From the NCBI RefSeq assembly GCF_022340925.1, contig NZ_JAJDNA010000018.1, forward strand, positions 1-53,873: a DNA stretch of 53,873 nt, read 5' to 3'. Under the pieces are notes generated by a model, which worked only from the letters and a program-made list of their open reading frames with translations, did no database searches and was not told where the DNA came from. Shown one piece after another: positions 18,166-26,454 of the stretch. How positions within the stretch are numbered: the stretch's first letter is position 1; each line of letters starts with the position of its first letter. Made by a program: the position numbers and the translations under genes. Source of the stretch: Thiocapsa sp. Its GTDB lineage: Bacteria; Pseudomonadota; Gammaproteobacteria; Chromatiales; Chromatiaceae.

Positions 18166-18258
18166 GGTGAACAATGGCACAAGTGTATGACAGATTGAAG
18201 GCGAGGTTGCGGTCTCTTCGCGTGCACTTTCGGTGCAGCCGATGCCCAGTCGCTTCCT

Positions 18259-18287
18259 TTCGGTGCCGATGGGCTCCCGGCTATACT
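18259..18287 (+). promoter_or_regulatory. Candidate pssA promoter
   Basis: TATACT at 18282-18287 resembles a sigma70 -10 box, with a weak -35 candidate TTCGGT at 18259-18264 (17-bp spacing). It lies 38 bases ahead of the pssA start. Support is by eye only. Confidence 0.35.
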
Positions 18288-18325
18288 CTCGGCTCGGCCA
18301 GACCGTCTCCACCGAGCCCGAGCCA

Positions 18326-19087
18326 ATGGACGATATGCCAGCCACCCGTAAGCGACCGCGCGGCGTCTATCTGCTGCCGAACCTCTTCACCACCGCCGCC
18401 CTGTTTGCGGGATTCTACGCGGTTCTCGCGGCGACGCAGGGACGCTTCGAGGCGGGTGCCCTGGCCATCTTTGCCGCCATGGTCCTCGACGGGATCGATG
18501 GGCGAGTCGCGCGGATCACCCACACGCAAAGCGATTTTGGCGCCGAGTACGACAGCCTCTCCGACATGGTGGCCTTTGGCGTCGCCCCTGCCCTGGTTGC
18601 CTATCACTGGGCCTTGGGCGGGATCGGCAAGGTGGGTTGGCTGGCTGCATTCGTCTACACGGCCGCCGCAGCCTTGCGCCTCGCCCGCTTCAACACCCAG
18701 GTGCGGATCGCCGACAAGCGGTATTTCCAGGGTCTCTCGAGTCCGGCCGCCGCAGCCATCATTGCCAGCGGCGTCTGGATTGCCACGGACCTGGACGTAC
18801 CGGGTGCGGACTGGGCCTGGCTGGCGGCGCTGCTGACCGCTGGTGCCGGACTGCTGATGGTGAGCAACTTCCGATACCTGAGCTTCAAGCAGCTGAATGT
18901 CCATGGTCGGGTTCCCTTTCTGCTCGCCGTGGGTGTGATGCTCGGTTTTGGCGTGATCTTTGTCTACCCCCCCCTGATGTTGTTCCTGTTGGCGATGAGC
19001 TATGCCGTCTCCGGGCCAGTATGGACCCTGATGCGGCTAAGACAGACTCGTCAGCGGCACCGCCGCGACCCGCGCTCCGCCAGTTGA
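18326..19087 (+). CDS. pssA: CDP-diacylglycerol--serine O-phosphatidyltransferase
   Basis: PssA makes phosphatidylserine from CDP-diacylglycerol and serine, the precursor of phosphatidylethanolamine, in the inner membrane. The 253-residue product has the CDP-alcohol phosphatidyltransferase signature in full: DGIDGRVAR, then eight residues to G, then the two metal-binding Asp in AEYDSLSD. Several hydrophobic segments follow. ATG 18326 is preferred because the preceding in-frame sequence to 18233 overlaps the candidate promoter and is unlike the family. It is transcribed divergently from hoxE across a 220-bp spacer. Confidence 0.93.
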   Translation: MDDMPATRKRPRGVYLLPNLFTTAALFAGFYAVLAATQGRFEAGALAIFAAMVLDGIDGRVARITHTQSDFGAEYDSLSDMVAFGVAPALVAYHWALGGIGKVGWLAAFVYTAAAALRLARFNTQVRIADKRYFQGLSSPAAAAIIASGVWIATDLDVPGADWAWLAALLTAGAGLLMVSNFRYLSFKQLNVHGRVPFLLAVGVMLGFGVIFVYPPLMLFLLAMSYAVSGPVWTLMRLRQTRQRHRRDPRSAS

Positions 19088-19445
19088 AGCCGAAGCCGCC
19101 GCCGGGCGGCCGCTGGACTTGAGCGTTTTACTCTGGGATTATTCGTTTCGGTCGACTCAGCGCAACGCGGCGGCCGCGGCGCGCCGGTTAACCTGACGAC
19201 CTGCTCCAGGCCTCATCGATTCGCGTATCCGTTCTCATGCTCGGACGGGCCGCATCCTTCGGGCCTGTCCAGGCGAGCCGGGTCAAGCGTTCTGGCATGT
19301 CTCGGTGTGCTGCACCCGGCAGAACATGGCCGCCTTTAGCCTGCAGAGGTGAGCCTGACAAGGGACCGACCCTGAACGGAGGCGTATTGAGAGCCGTTCG
19401 CGCGACTGCCGGCGGCATGAGATCGCTCCTACCGAGGGCCTGAAG
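19088..19445. other. Intergenic region with no recognised feature
   Basis: This 358-bp spacer lies between pssA and the small Cys-rich gene. No gene, repeat shared with other sites in the window, or clear promoter was seen. A GC-rich stretch (GCGGCGGCCGCGGCGCGCCG) lies near 19168. Confidence 0.5.
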
Positions 19446-19658
19446 ATGAAGCAGACCTTGACAAGTGATTCCGGCCTGACGCGGCGTCTGTGGACCGCAC
19501 TGACCAAGTTCTGGGTCGCCCGCGTCCCAGACGATCTGTCTTGCTGCGAGTTCGACTGCCGTCGGACGCGTTGCAGCGTCGCCGAATGGGAGCGCTGCCC
19601 AGCGCGGCTGGAGGTGCTCCACGACCTCGAGGCAGAGCGATCTCGGGAGCAGTGCTGA
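19446..19658 (+). CDS. Small Cys-rich protein of unknown function
   Basis: The 70-residue product has a basic/aromatic N-terminal half (LTRRLWTALTKFWVARVP) and a Cys cluster at residues 33, 34, 38, 43 and 51 (CCEFDCRRTRCSVAEWERC), plus a C-terminal Cys70. The clustered, regularly spaced Cys suggest a metal or Fe-S site, or disulfides. The pattern looks like a real protein rather than a chance frame. GAGG lies nine to twelve bases ahead of the ATG. The stop codon is only two bases from the start of the next gene, so the two form an operon. Family not recognised. Confidence 0.6.
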   Translation: MKQTLTSDSGLTRRLWTALTKFWVARVPDDLSCCEFDCRRTRCSVAEWERCPARLEVLHDLEAERSREQC

Positions 19659-19660
19659 GC

Positions 19661-20827
19661 ATGTCAAGGGGTCCGCGCGAGATCGTCACGCCGTTTCGGC
19701 CGATCCCTCTGGATGTCCCGGCGGGTCTGGCGCCGAACGAGTTCTTCAACAGCCCCGAGAATCTCAGGGACCTGGTGCAGAACAATGGCCTGCTCAGAAA
19801 CCGCGAGGAGCTGGTGCTGTATCGCAAGGCGTTGGGGCACTCGACCGAATTCGACTGCTCGATCATCTACGATACCTCCAAGCGGATCCTCAACCCTCTT
19901 GGCAGGCCGGTTCGGCGGCCGCAGGTGCCGCTGCCGGTGAGACGGGTCTGGAACCGGATGAACCAGATCATCATCGAGGAGATGCTCAGGCGCTACCCCG
20001 ATCCGGACGAGGCCCTCGTCATGGCGGGTGAGGCCAGTCTCGATGCGACCTGGCCCTTGACCTCACCTGGTGTGCCGAGCATCCGGATGCTGCACAACCA
20101 TTTCATCGTCTTCCCCATGGAGCCTCTTCGGGCGGCCCCGATGGCCGATCCGAGCAACCCCAACCTGACCGACGGTGGGCAGCACAGCCTCTTCCAGGCG
20201 CACATGCGCGACGTCTATCGCAGGTTCTTCGACGAGGCGCTGGAGCTTCGCATCCTCCAGACGGTGCATACCAGCGAGTCCAGGCTTTCACTGACCGGGT
20301 ATCCGGAGGGATTGCCCTGCTGGGAGATCAAGGGCGGCGTTTCGGCGCTGGGCAACATCGAGTTTTGGCGAGAGTACGACGAGATTCTCAAAGGTTTTAT
20401 CGATTTCTATCGCACCTTTTTCTCGCAGGTTTCGAGTCGCAATGCCGAGATCCTGGCGGACGTGTATTTCCCGAGCCAGGTCGAGGGCGTGTTGTTGTTC
20501 GACAATGCGTTTCTTCGCACGGCGAAGCGCGTCCGCGACCGGTGCCTGACGGATGCCGCCTATGCGAGCTCGATCCGCTGGGAGCCGGCCTTCAAGCAGC
20601 TCATCTATCGTCATGACTCCGGCAGGCTGATGCTCACCATCAGTCAGAACTCAATCGGCAATGCCATCACCGAGCTTCTGGGCGTCGTCGTCAAGCGCGT
20701 CCCGGATCGAGCTGCTTACGAGGCCCGGGAACAGGCGCTCATTGAGCGACTGCTCGAGGTCCGGCGTCTGTTGATCGATGCCGACCTCGGAGAGGGCATC
20801 GCCACGCAGCAGTGGGGGGCCGAGTGA
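19661..20827 (+). CDS. Conserved-looking cytosolic protein of unknown function
   Basis: The 388-residue product has no signal peptide or membrane segment. Notable segments are EFDCSIIYDTSKRILNP, IRMLHNHFIVFPMEP (an H-x-H pair), TDGGQHSLFQAHMRDVYRRF and IRWEPAFKQLIYRHDSGRLM. The mixed alpha/beta composition and lack of repeats suggest an enzyme. The HNHF motif loosely recalls HIT-like nucleotide transferases, but I cannot assign it to that family. ATG 19661 has GGGAG ahead of it and follows the Cys-rich gene by two bases. Function unknown. Confidence 0.75.
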   Translation: MSRGPREIVTPFRPIPLDVPAGLAPNEFFNSPENLRDLVQNNGLLRNREELVLYRKALGHSTEFDCSIIYDTSKRILNPLGRPVRRPQVPLPVRRVWNRMNQIIIEEMLRRYPDPDEALVMAGEASLDATWPLTSPGVPSIRMLHNHFIVFPMEPLRAAPMADPSNPNLTDGGQHSLFQAHMRDVYRRFFDEALELRILQTVHTSESRLSLTGYPEGLPCWEIKGGVSALGNIEFWREYDEILKGFIDFYRTFFSQVSSRNAEILADVYFPSQVEGVLLFDNAFLRTAKRVRDRCLTDAAYASSIRWEPAFKQLIYRHDSGRLMLTISQNSIGNAITELLGVVVKRVPDRAAYEAREQALIERLLEVRRLLIDADLGEGIATQQWGAE

Positions 20828-20986
20828 CGGGCGCGGGGCGGAGCTCCGGGGATCCGCCATCCGTCCTTCGCTACCAGCCATCAAGGCAGTGGTCGCTGCC
20901 TCGGTCCGCTCCGATGATGCCGGTGGTCATGCTGCGGGTGTGCCGGATGGGACCAAGAGCCGATGGCGGGGCCAGGGCCAAGCCGC

Positions 20987-21895
20987 TCATTCCTTGACTC
21001 CGAACAGGTCATGGCGTGCGGTCTCCGTGATCGTCGAGACCGCAGGGTGCTTGATGTGGCGCTCGGCGGAGATGGCGTAGTAGCGTTCCTTCACGTCGTC
21101 GACCCGAGCCAATACCTCCACTCCGTATTTCTCGCGCACGTCCTGCTCGACGGCGGTCGGTGCCGTGAAGATCCCGGCCCCGGCCTCTCCGAAGGCCTTC
21201 ATCAGCGCCCGGTCCTCGAACTCGGCGATCACCCGGGGTTTGACCCCTTGACGGCTGAGCCAAAGATCGAGCGCGCGGTAGAGGGCGCTCGACCCTGTCG
21301 GCATCAACAGGGGTGCGTCGTTCAGCGATTGCGGAAACGCGTGACTGAGCCTTGCCGCGAGCCCCGGGGTCGCGAAGAAGCTGATCCCGGACTCGCCCAG
21401 GATGTGGTTGTATGCTCGAATGTTGAGCGCCGGATTGACCGGGCTGTCGGCCAGGACCAGATCGAGCTTGTGGACCGAGAGATCGGCGAGCAGATCGGTG
21501 AGGGGTGCCTCGTGACAGATCAGGCGCACCGGCTCTGGCAGGTCCAGGACCGGTGCCAGTACGCGATAGGCGACCAGCTTAGGCACCACCATCGCGATAC
21601 CGACCTTCAGGATGACGCCGGAGGCGGGCGGCCGGCCCGCGATGACAGTCTGCAGCTCATCGGCCAGTCTGAAGATCTCATCGGCGTAGGACAACACCTG
21701 TTGTCCGCTGTCGGTCAGCGTGAGGTTGCGTCCAGACTTCCCGAACAGCCTGGTCCCGATCTGATCTTCGAGCTCGCGCAGCTGGCCACTGATGGTCTGA
21801 GGTGTGAGATGAAGCACCTCGGACGCGCGGGCAATGGATCCGTGAGTCGCAACGGCCCAAAAATAGCGCAGGTGCTTCATATTGAGATGCGGCAT
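20987..21895 (-). CDS. nhaR: LysR-family transcriptional activator NhaR-like
   Basis: The 302-residue product is a LysR-type regulator. Its N-terminal winged helix (residues ~5-64: LRYFWAVATHGSIARASEVL then LTPQTISGQLRELED) closely follows NhaR of E. coli, which activates the Na+/H+ antiporter gene nhaA in response to sodium. The C-terminal region has the effector-domain pattern of the family. No nhaA or other antiporter gene lies next to it, so its target is not shown here. It is transcribed divergently from the CDGSH gene. Confidence 0.85.
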   Translation of the reverse strand: MPHLNMKHLRYFWAVATHGSIARASEVLHLTPQTISGQLRELEDQIGTRLFGKSGRNLTLTDSGQQVLSYADEIFRLADELQTVIAGRPPASGVILKVGIAMVVPKLVAYRVLAPVLDLPEPVRLICHEAPLTDLLADLSVHKLDLVLADSPVNPALNIRAYNHILGESGISFFATPGLAARLSHAFPQSLNDAPLLMPTGSSALYRALDLWLSRQGVKPRVIAEFEDRALMKAFGEAGAGIFTAPTAVEQDVREKYGVEVLARVDDVKERYYAISAERHIKHPAVSTITETARHDLFGVKE

Positions 21896-22343
21896 CGAGT
21901 TGGATGATCCGTGCGACAGGTGTTTGATTGGGCGGATGGCGCAGCCGGACCGCGACCCTAGGAGCCTGGCAATGCGTTGCCGACCGGAGACTTAAGGACA
22001 CCTTGAACGATCCGAGGCCCCCTCGAGGTCAGCCTTCGAATGATAACCCGAAAGCGGACCTCGAACCGTCGGGGGCAGGCAAGATTGCAGGGTCAGCCCG
22101 CGGGAATCGGCCGCACCCTGGTGCCGCCCCTCGGACCGCAGGCGGAATGCGCCCGGGGCCGCGCCGCGATTGCCTGGGCGCATCCGGCCCCCACACTATA
22201 CCTGCGGAAAGAGGTCGCGATGCCTCGGCATCGGAGTTTCGGGAGATCGGCGAATCAGCTCCTCCGAGGACCGACCGCGATCCTGACCTGACCAAGCTTG
22301 AACGCAATGGCTGGCGTGCGGCGCCGAAACGATTGAGGCACGA
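21896..22343. other. Divergent spacer between nhaR and the CDGSH gene
   Basis: This 448-bp region contains short chance frames only. A TATACC at about 22197-22202 could be a -10 box for the plus-strand gene, but no matching -35 was seen. No repeat or RNA gene recognised. Confidence 0.45.
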
Positions 22344-22994
22344 ATGAGCAAGATACGAAGACTGGACTTCACCGGAGAGGGCATCGACGTCCACTTCGAC
22401 GGACGCCTCTGTATCCATGCCGGTGAGTGTGGCCATGCCGAAGGCGATCTCTTCATGGCAGACCGGAAGCCCTGGTGTATGCCGGATCTGGTCCCCAAGG
22501 CGGAGGTGCGAGAGATCGTCGAACGCTGTCCGAGCGGTGCCTTGACCTACACGGACAAGGCCGGTGCGCCTGAATCCCCGTCGCCGGAGAATCATGTCAC
22601 GGTCGCGTATAACGGCCCCTTGTACCTCACCGGCGACCTCGCCATCGAAGGCGCTGCGCAGGACATGCCGGGTGTGCGGTATCGCGCTGCGCTTTGCCGC
22701 TGTGGCGCCTCCAAGAACAGGCCCTTCTGTGACAACAGCCATATCGATGCCAGGTTTGAGGATTGCGGCGCTGTGGGGCAAAAGGGCCCGGGCGCCGCGG
22801 CGACAGGCGGTAGGCTGACCGTGGAGATGCGTCCCGACGGCCCTCTGGTGCTCACCGGGAATGTGAGCATCCGGGCCGGCAGCGGGCGTCTTGCCTGGGA
22901 AGGCGATCGGGCCTTCCTGTGCCGTTGCGGTGCCTCCAAGAACAAACCGTTCTGCGACGGAACCCATAAGGAGATCGGTTTCAAGAGCGATTGA
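22344..22994 (+). CDS. Ferredoxin-like / double CDGSH iron-sulfur protein
   Basis: The 216-residue protein combines three Fe-S modules. Residues ~1-75 are a divergent single-cluster ferredoxin (CIHAGECGHAEGD, then WCMPD and VERCPSGAL). Two CDGSH-type [2Fe-2S] sites follow: CRCGASKNRPFCDNSH at about residues 118-133 and CRCGASKNKPFCDGTH at about 194-209. CDGSH sites hold a redox-active, labile 2Fe-2S cluster with three Cys and one His. The first site has CDN in place of CDG. The protein is probably a cytosolic electron or cluster carrier; no partner enzyme is adjacent. The HAD hydrolase gene follows closely. Confidence 0.88.
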   Translation: MSKIRRLDFTGEGIDVHFDGRLCIHAGECGHAEGDLFMADRKPWCMPDLVPKAEVREIVERCPSGALTYTDKAGAPESPSPENHVTVAYNGPLYLTGDLAIEGAAQDMPGVRYRAALCRCGASKNRPFCDNSHIDARFEDCGAVGQKGPGAAATGGRLTVEMRPDGPLVLTGNVSIRAGSGRLAWEGDRAFLCRCGASKNKPFCDGTHKEIGFKSD

Positions 22995-23032
22995 GTCAGC
23001 ACATCGGGCCCGGCAGCACCCTCCTTGCGTCA

Positions 23033-23695
23033 ATGCCCACGCATCTCTACTTTGATTTCGACGGCACGCTCGTCAACAGCCTCGAGGCGGCCTTCAACGC
23101 CTTTCAACGCGTAGGTCCGACCTTCGGATGTGCCCCGCTCAGTCGCGATCAGCTGGAGCGCCTACGGGGGCTGCACGCCCGCGAGGTCGTGCGCGCCCTG
23201 GGAGTCCCGCTCCACCGTCTGCCCCAACTGGCCGCGCGGATGCGCCGTACCATGCGTGGGGAATTGATGGAGACCCCCCCGGTCGAGGGGATCGCGGAGG
23301 TCCTGGATGTCTTGCAACGGCGCGGACTCGCACTCGGCATCCTGTCTTCGAATGCGCGTGAGAGCGTCACAGCCTATGTCCGGCGCCACCGCCTACCCGG
23401 CCTCGCCGACATCGTGGGCGAAACGGGGGTTTTCGGCAAAGCGGCGGCCTTGCGCAGGCAGGTCCGTCGGCTTGGATTGGAGTCCCGAGACCTCGTCTAT
23501 GTCGGCGACGAGCTGCGCGACCTCGAGGCGGCCCGCGCTGCCCGCGCGCGCTTCGCCGCCGTCGCCTGGGGCTATACGCCGATGGAGCACCTCGCGGCCG
23601 CGGCGCCTGATTTCCGATGCGAGCGCCCTCAGGACCTGCTTTTCGTCGCCAGCCGATCCCCTTCTGCGCGCGACGTCTGCGCCGCGCGCCCTTAA
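23033..23695 (+). CDS. HAD-family hydrolase, phosphoglycolate phosphatase-like
   Basis: The 220-residue product has the HAD superfamily motifs. Motif I is DFDGTLVNS with the nucleophile Asp near residue 8, motif II is LSSNAR, a motif III Lys lies in GVFGKAAALR, and motif IV is YVGDELRDLEAA. The helical cap sits between motifs I and II, as in phosphoglycolate phosphatase-like enzymes. ATG 23033 begins just before motif I. A TTG overlapping the stop of the CDGSH gene (22991) would add 14 residues. Substrate unknown. Confidence 0.85.
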   Translation: MPTHLYFDFDGTLVNSLEAAFNAFQRVGPTFGCAPLSRDQLERLRGLHAREVVRALGVPLHRLPQLAARMRRTMRGELMETPPVEGIAEVLDVLQRRGLALGILSSNARESVTAYVRRHRLPGLADIVGETGVFGKAAALRRQVRRLGLESRDLVYVGDELRDLEAARAARARFAAVAWGYTPMEHLAAAAPDFRCERPQDLLFVASRSPSARDVCAARP

Positions 23696-23871
23696 GCTCA
23701 ATCGCCGAGCGCCCTGGGCCGCGCCGCGGAACGCCTAGGTGCGCGCAGGAGCAGGGCGGGACAGCAGGGGAACTGCAGCGGCCGATCGCATACAAACGCA
23801 TGAGACGGTACTCCAGGCGATCGCGCCGTTGCTGGTCGCCCGCCGACGACGACACGAAGGAATCCGCGCCC

Positions 23872-24879
23872 TTGGTATCGATCCAGAGCTCAAACCTCGA
23901 CCCCACGGCCGCGGCCCAATCGCTCATGGCAGAATTCGCTGCGCTGCGCGAGCGCGTCGGCAAGACCATCCTGGGGCAGCGGGGTCTGATCGACCGCCTG
24001 TTGATCGCCTTGCTCGCCGACGGACATCTGTTGGTGGAAGGTGCGCCGGGTCTGGCCAAGACCACTGCGATCAAAGACCTGGCTGCGGGCTTGGAGGGCG
24101 ATTTTCATCGGATCCAATTTACCCCGGATCTCTTGCCTGCAGACCTGACGGGGACCGAGGTCTATCGTCCCCATGACGGCAGCTTTCGATTCGACCGCGG
24201 CCCGGTTTTTCACAACCTGATCCTGGCCGATGAGGTCAACCGGGCGCCGGCCAAGGTGCAGTCGGCGTTGCTCGAAGCGATGGGCGAGCGGCAGGTGACC
24301 GTGGGCCGCGAGACCTATCCGTTGCCGCGTCTCTTCCTCGTCATGGCCACCCAGAACCCGATCGAGCAAGAGGGGACCTACCCACTTCCCGAGGCCCAGC
24401 TTGATCGCTTCCTGATGCACGTGCGGGTCGGCTATCCTGACCTGGAGACCGAGCGCGCGATCCTGCGGCTCAATCGCGACGAGGCGCGGCGGGAGTCGGC
24501 GGCCCCGGCCGACGTCGTTGTCAGCCAGACCAGCGTCTTCGCCGCGCGGCGCGCGATCCTCGATCTCTTCATGGCGCCGGAGGTCGAGGCGTATCTGGTC
24601 CATCTGGTCATGGCGACCCGCCGGTCGGAGGCCTATTCCGCGGATCTCGGGGGATGGCTGAGATTCGGCGCGAGCCCGCGCGCGACCATCGCCTTGGATC
24701 GTTGCTCCCGGGCGCTGGCCTGGTTGAACGGACGCGACTACGTCTCCCCCGAGGACGTACAGTCCCTCGCCCCCGACGTCCTGCGTCATCGCGTGCTGCT
24801 GTCCTACGAGAAGGAGGCGGAGGGGCGCCGGTCCGACGACTTCATCGCCGCACTCCTTGCGCGGGTGCCGGCACCCTGA
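23872..24879 (+). CDS. MoxR family AAA+ ATPase
   Basis: MoxR ATPases act as chaperone-like activators of proteins with von Willebrand A domains. The product (335 residues from TTG 23872) has Walker A GAPGLAKTT, Walker B LILADEVNRAP, and the family segments LLEAMGERQVTV, ATQNPIEQEGTYPLPEAQLD and GASPRATIAL. TTG 23872 is chosen because AAGGA lies ten bases upstream. The first ATG (23926) would leave a short N-terminus and has no ribosome site. It heads the six-gene unit with DUF58, DUF4381, BatA-, BatB/C- and BatD-like proteins, so its likely clients are the two VWA proteins downstream. Confidence 0.93.
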   Translation: MVSIQSSNLDPTAAAQSLMAEFAALRERVGKTILGQRGLIDRLLIALLADGHLLVEGAPGLAKTTAIKDLAAGLEGDFHRIQFTPDLLPADLTGTEVYRPHDGSFRFDRGPVFHNLILADEVNRAPAKVQSALLEAMGERQVTVGRETYPLPRLFLVMATQNPIEQEGTYPLPEAQLDRFLMHVRVGYPDLETERAILRLNRDEARRESAAPADVVVSQTSVFAARRAILDLFMAPEVEAYLVHLVMATRRSEAYSADLGGWLRFGASPRATIALDRCSRALAWLNGRDYVSPEDVQSLAPDVLRHRVLLSYEKEAEGRRSDDFIAALLARVPAP

Positions 24880-24898
24880 ATCGAGAAGGGGTCGGTCC

Positions 24899-25843
24899 AT
24901 GGCCACCGAGGGGATTGTTGCTGATCTGAGCGAGCTGATCGGACTGCGCGAGCAGGCTCGGCGGCTCGACCTTGCCCCGCGCGGCCGGGTGCTGGCGACA
25001 CGCACCGGCGGCCACCTCTCCCGGTTCCGCGGACGTGGGATGGAGTTCGACGAATCGCGGGTCTATCAGCCCGGTGATGACCCACGCAACATGGATTGGC
25101 GGGTGACCGCTCGGGCAGGCCGGCCGCATGTGAAGACGTTCAGGGAGGAGCGCGAGCGCCCGGTCTGGCTGCTGGTCGACCAGGGACCCTCAATGCGCTT
25201 CGGGACCCGGATCGCCTTCAAATCCGTCGTCGCCGCGCGTGCGGCGGCGCTGGTCGGCTGGGCTGCGATCGACCGTGGCGACCGTGTCGGCGGTCTGGTG
25301 TTCGACGAAGCACGCCATCTCGAGCGTCGCCCGGCCGCGCGCGCGGCCGGTCTGCTACCGCTTCTCGATCGGCTGGCCAGCCCGCTTCCGGAATCCTCCG
25401 GCGGGTGCGAAGGCGGGGGCTACGGATCCTTGGTCGAGGCCGCCGAGCATCTGATTCGACTGGTGCGCCCGGGCAGCCTGATGGTCGTGCTCAGCGATTT
25501 TGCCGGACTGAGGCGCGCGAACGCCGGTTGGCTGGCCGCGCTCGCGACCTGTGCCGAGGTCGTCCTTCTACCGGTGCATGACCCCATCGAGATTCAGGCC
25601 CCGCCTCCAGGGTGCTATCCGGTCACGAACGGTCTCCGGCGAAGCCTGCTCGACCTGCGGAGCGCGCGCAGTCGTGAGGCCTATGAGGAGCGATTCCGGA
25701 CCCGCTTTGAGACCCTGGAGTCGCTGGCGCGCCGCCACCGTGCCCATGTGCTGCGCCTGTCGGCCGATGTCCCCGTTGGGCCCACACTGGCGCTCGGCCT
25801 CGGCGGGCGGGGGCGGCTGATCGGCGAGGCGAGGTTCCTGTGA
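24899..25843 (+). CDS. DUF58 domain protein
   Basis: The 314-residue product is the DUF58 protein that regularly follows moxR. It shows the family block GRGMEFDESRVYQPGDDPRN followed by MDWRVTARAGRPHVKTF, and a degenerate VWA-like domain (VWLLVDQGPSM, LMVVLSDFAG). ATG 24899 has AAGGGG upstream. It lies 19 bp after moxR, and its stop overlaps the next gene by four bases. Its role is presumed to be in assembly or regulation with MoxR. Confidence 0.9.
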   Translation: MATEGIVADLSELIGLREQARRLDLAPRGRVLATRTGGHLSRFRGRGMEFDESRVYQPGDDPRNMDWRVTARAGRPHVKTFREERERPVWLLVDQGPSMRFGTRIAFKSVVAARAAALVGWAAIDRGDRVGGLVFDEARHLERRPAARAAGLLPLLDRLASPLPESSGGCEGGGYGSLVEAAEHLIRLVRPGSLMVVLSDFAGLRRANAGWLAALATCAEVVLLPVHDPIEIQAPPPGCYPVTNGLRRSLLDLRSARSREAYEERFRTRFETLESLARRHRAHVLRLSADVPVGPTLALGLGGRGRLIGEARFL

Positions 25844-26454
25844 GCATGGATCCGTTGGGGCAGCTGCGCGACTGGCATCCTCCGCCTCCAGTCCACTGGT
25901 GGCCGCCGGCGCCGGGTTGGTGGGTCCTGGCAGGGCTGATCCTGTTGGGCGGCGTCTGGCTGGTGCGGCTCTGGTGGCGGCGTCACACGGCGGGTGCTCC
26001 GGCACGCGCGGCGCTGCGCGAGCTGGCCGCGCTGAGGTCATCGGCTCAACCGGACAGCGACCTGCGCGCCTTTGTCGCCGCCATCTCTGGGCTGCTTCGA
26101 CGTCTCGCCCTCGCGGACTTTCCGCGTGATCAGGTTGCCGGACTCACCGGCTCCGCCTGGCTCGACTTCCTGGATGCGACCGGCGGCGGGGGCGGTTTTC
26201 GGCACGGACCAGGGCGGGCGCTCGTCGAGGCCGGCTATCGGGCTGCTCCCGATGGTTGCCAATGGCTGGACAGGGAGGCCCTGGCCGATCTCGCCTCAAC
26301 TTGGATGCGGACACACAGGTCGAAGCCGTTCGGATGGTCGGGAGGGTCTGTGATACGCGGCGGCTCGGCACCGGCAGTCGGTGAGCAAGGTGGTGGCCGT
26401 AGCCCGCGCGCGCACTCCCGGGACCGCTTCGCGGCGGGGTCGGCGCGCGCATGA
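25840..26454 (+). CDS. DUF4381 membrane protein
   Basis: The 204-residue product starts with the family-typical PLGQLRDWHPPPPVHWWPPA, then a single membrane helix (GWWVLAGLILLGGVWLVRLW) and a soluble helical domain. The last ~50 residues are Gly/Arg/Ser-rich and look disordered. GTG 25840 overlaps the DUF58 stop; ATG 25846 is an alternative start. Its own stop overlaps the start of the BatA-like gene. It is a standard member of MoxR/Bat operons. Confidence 0.88.
   Translation: MSMDPLGQLRDWHPPPPVHWWPPAPGWWVLAGLILLGGVWLVRLWWRRHTAGAPARAALRELAALRSSAQPDSDLRAFVAAISGLLRRLALADFPRDQVAGLTGSAWLDFLDATGGGGGFRHGPGRALVEAGYRAAPDGCQWLDREALADLASTWMRTHRSKPFGWSGGSVIRGGSAPAVGEQGGGRSPRAHSRDRFAAGSARA

Noticed and set aside
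22040..22291. Possible small gene in the nhaR/CDGSH spacer
   Set aside because: Arg/Pro-rich with no ribosome site and no protein-like pattern.
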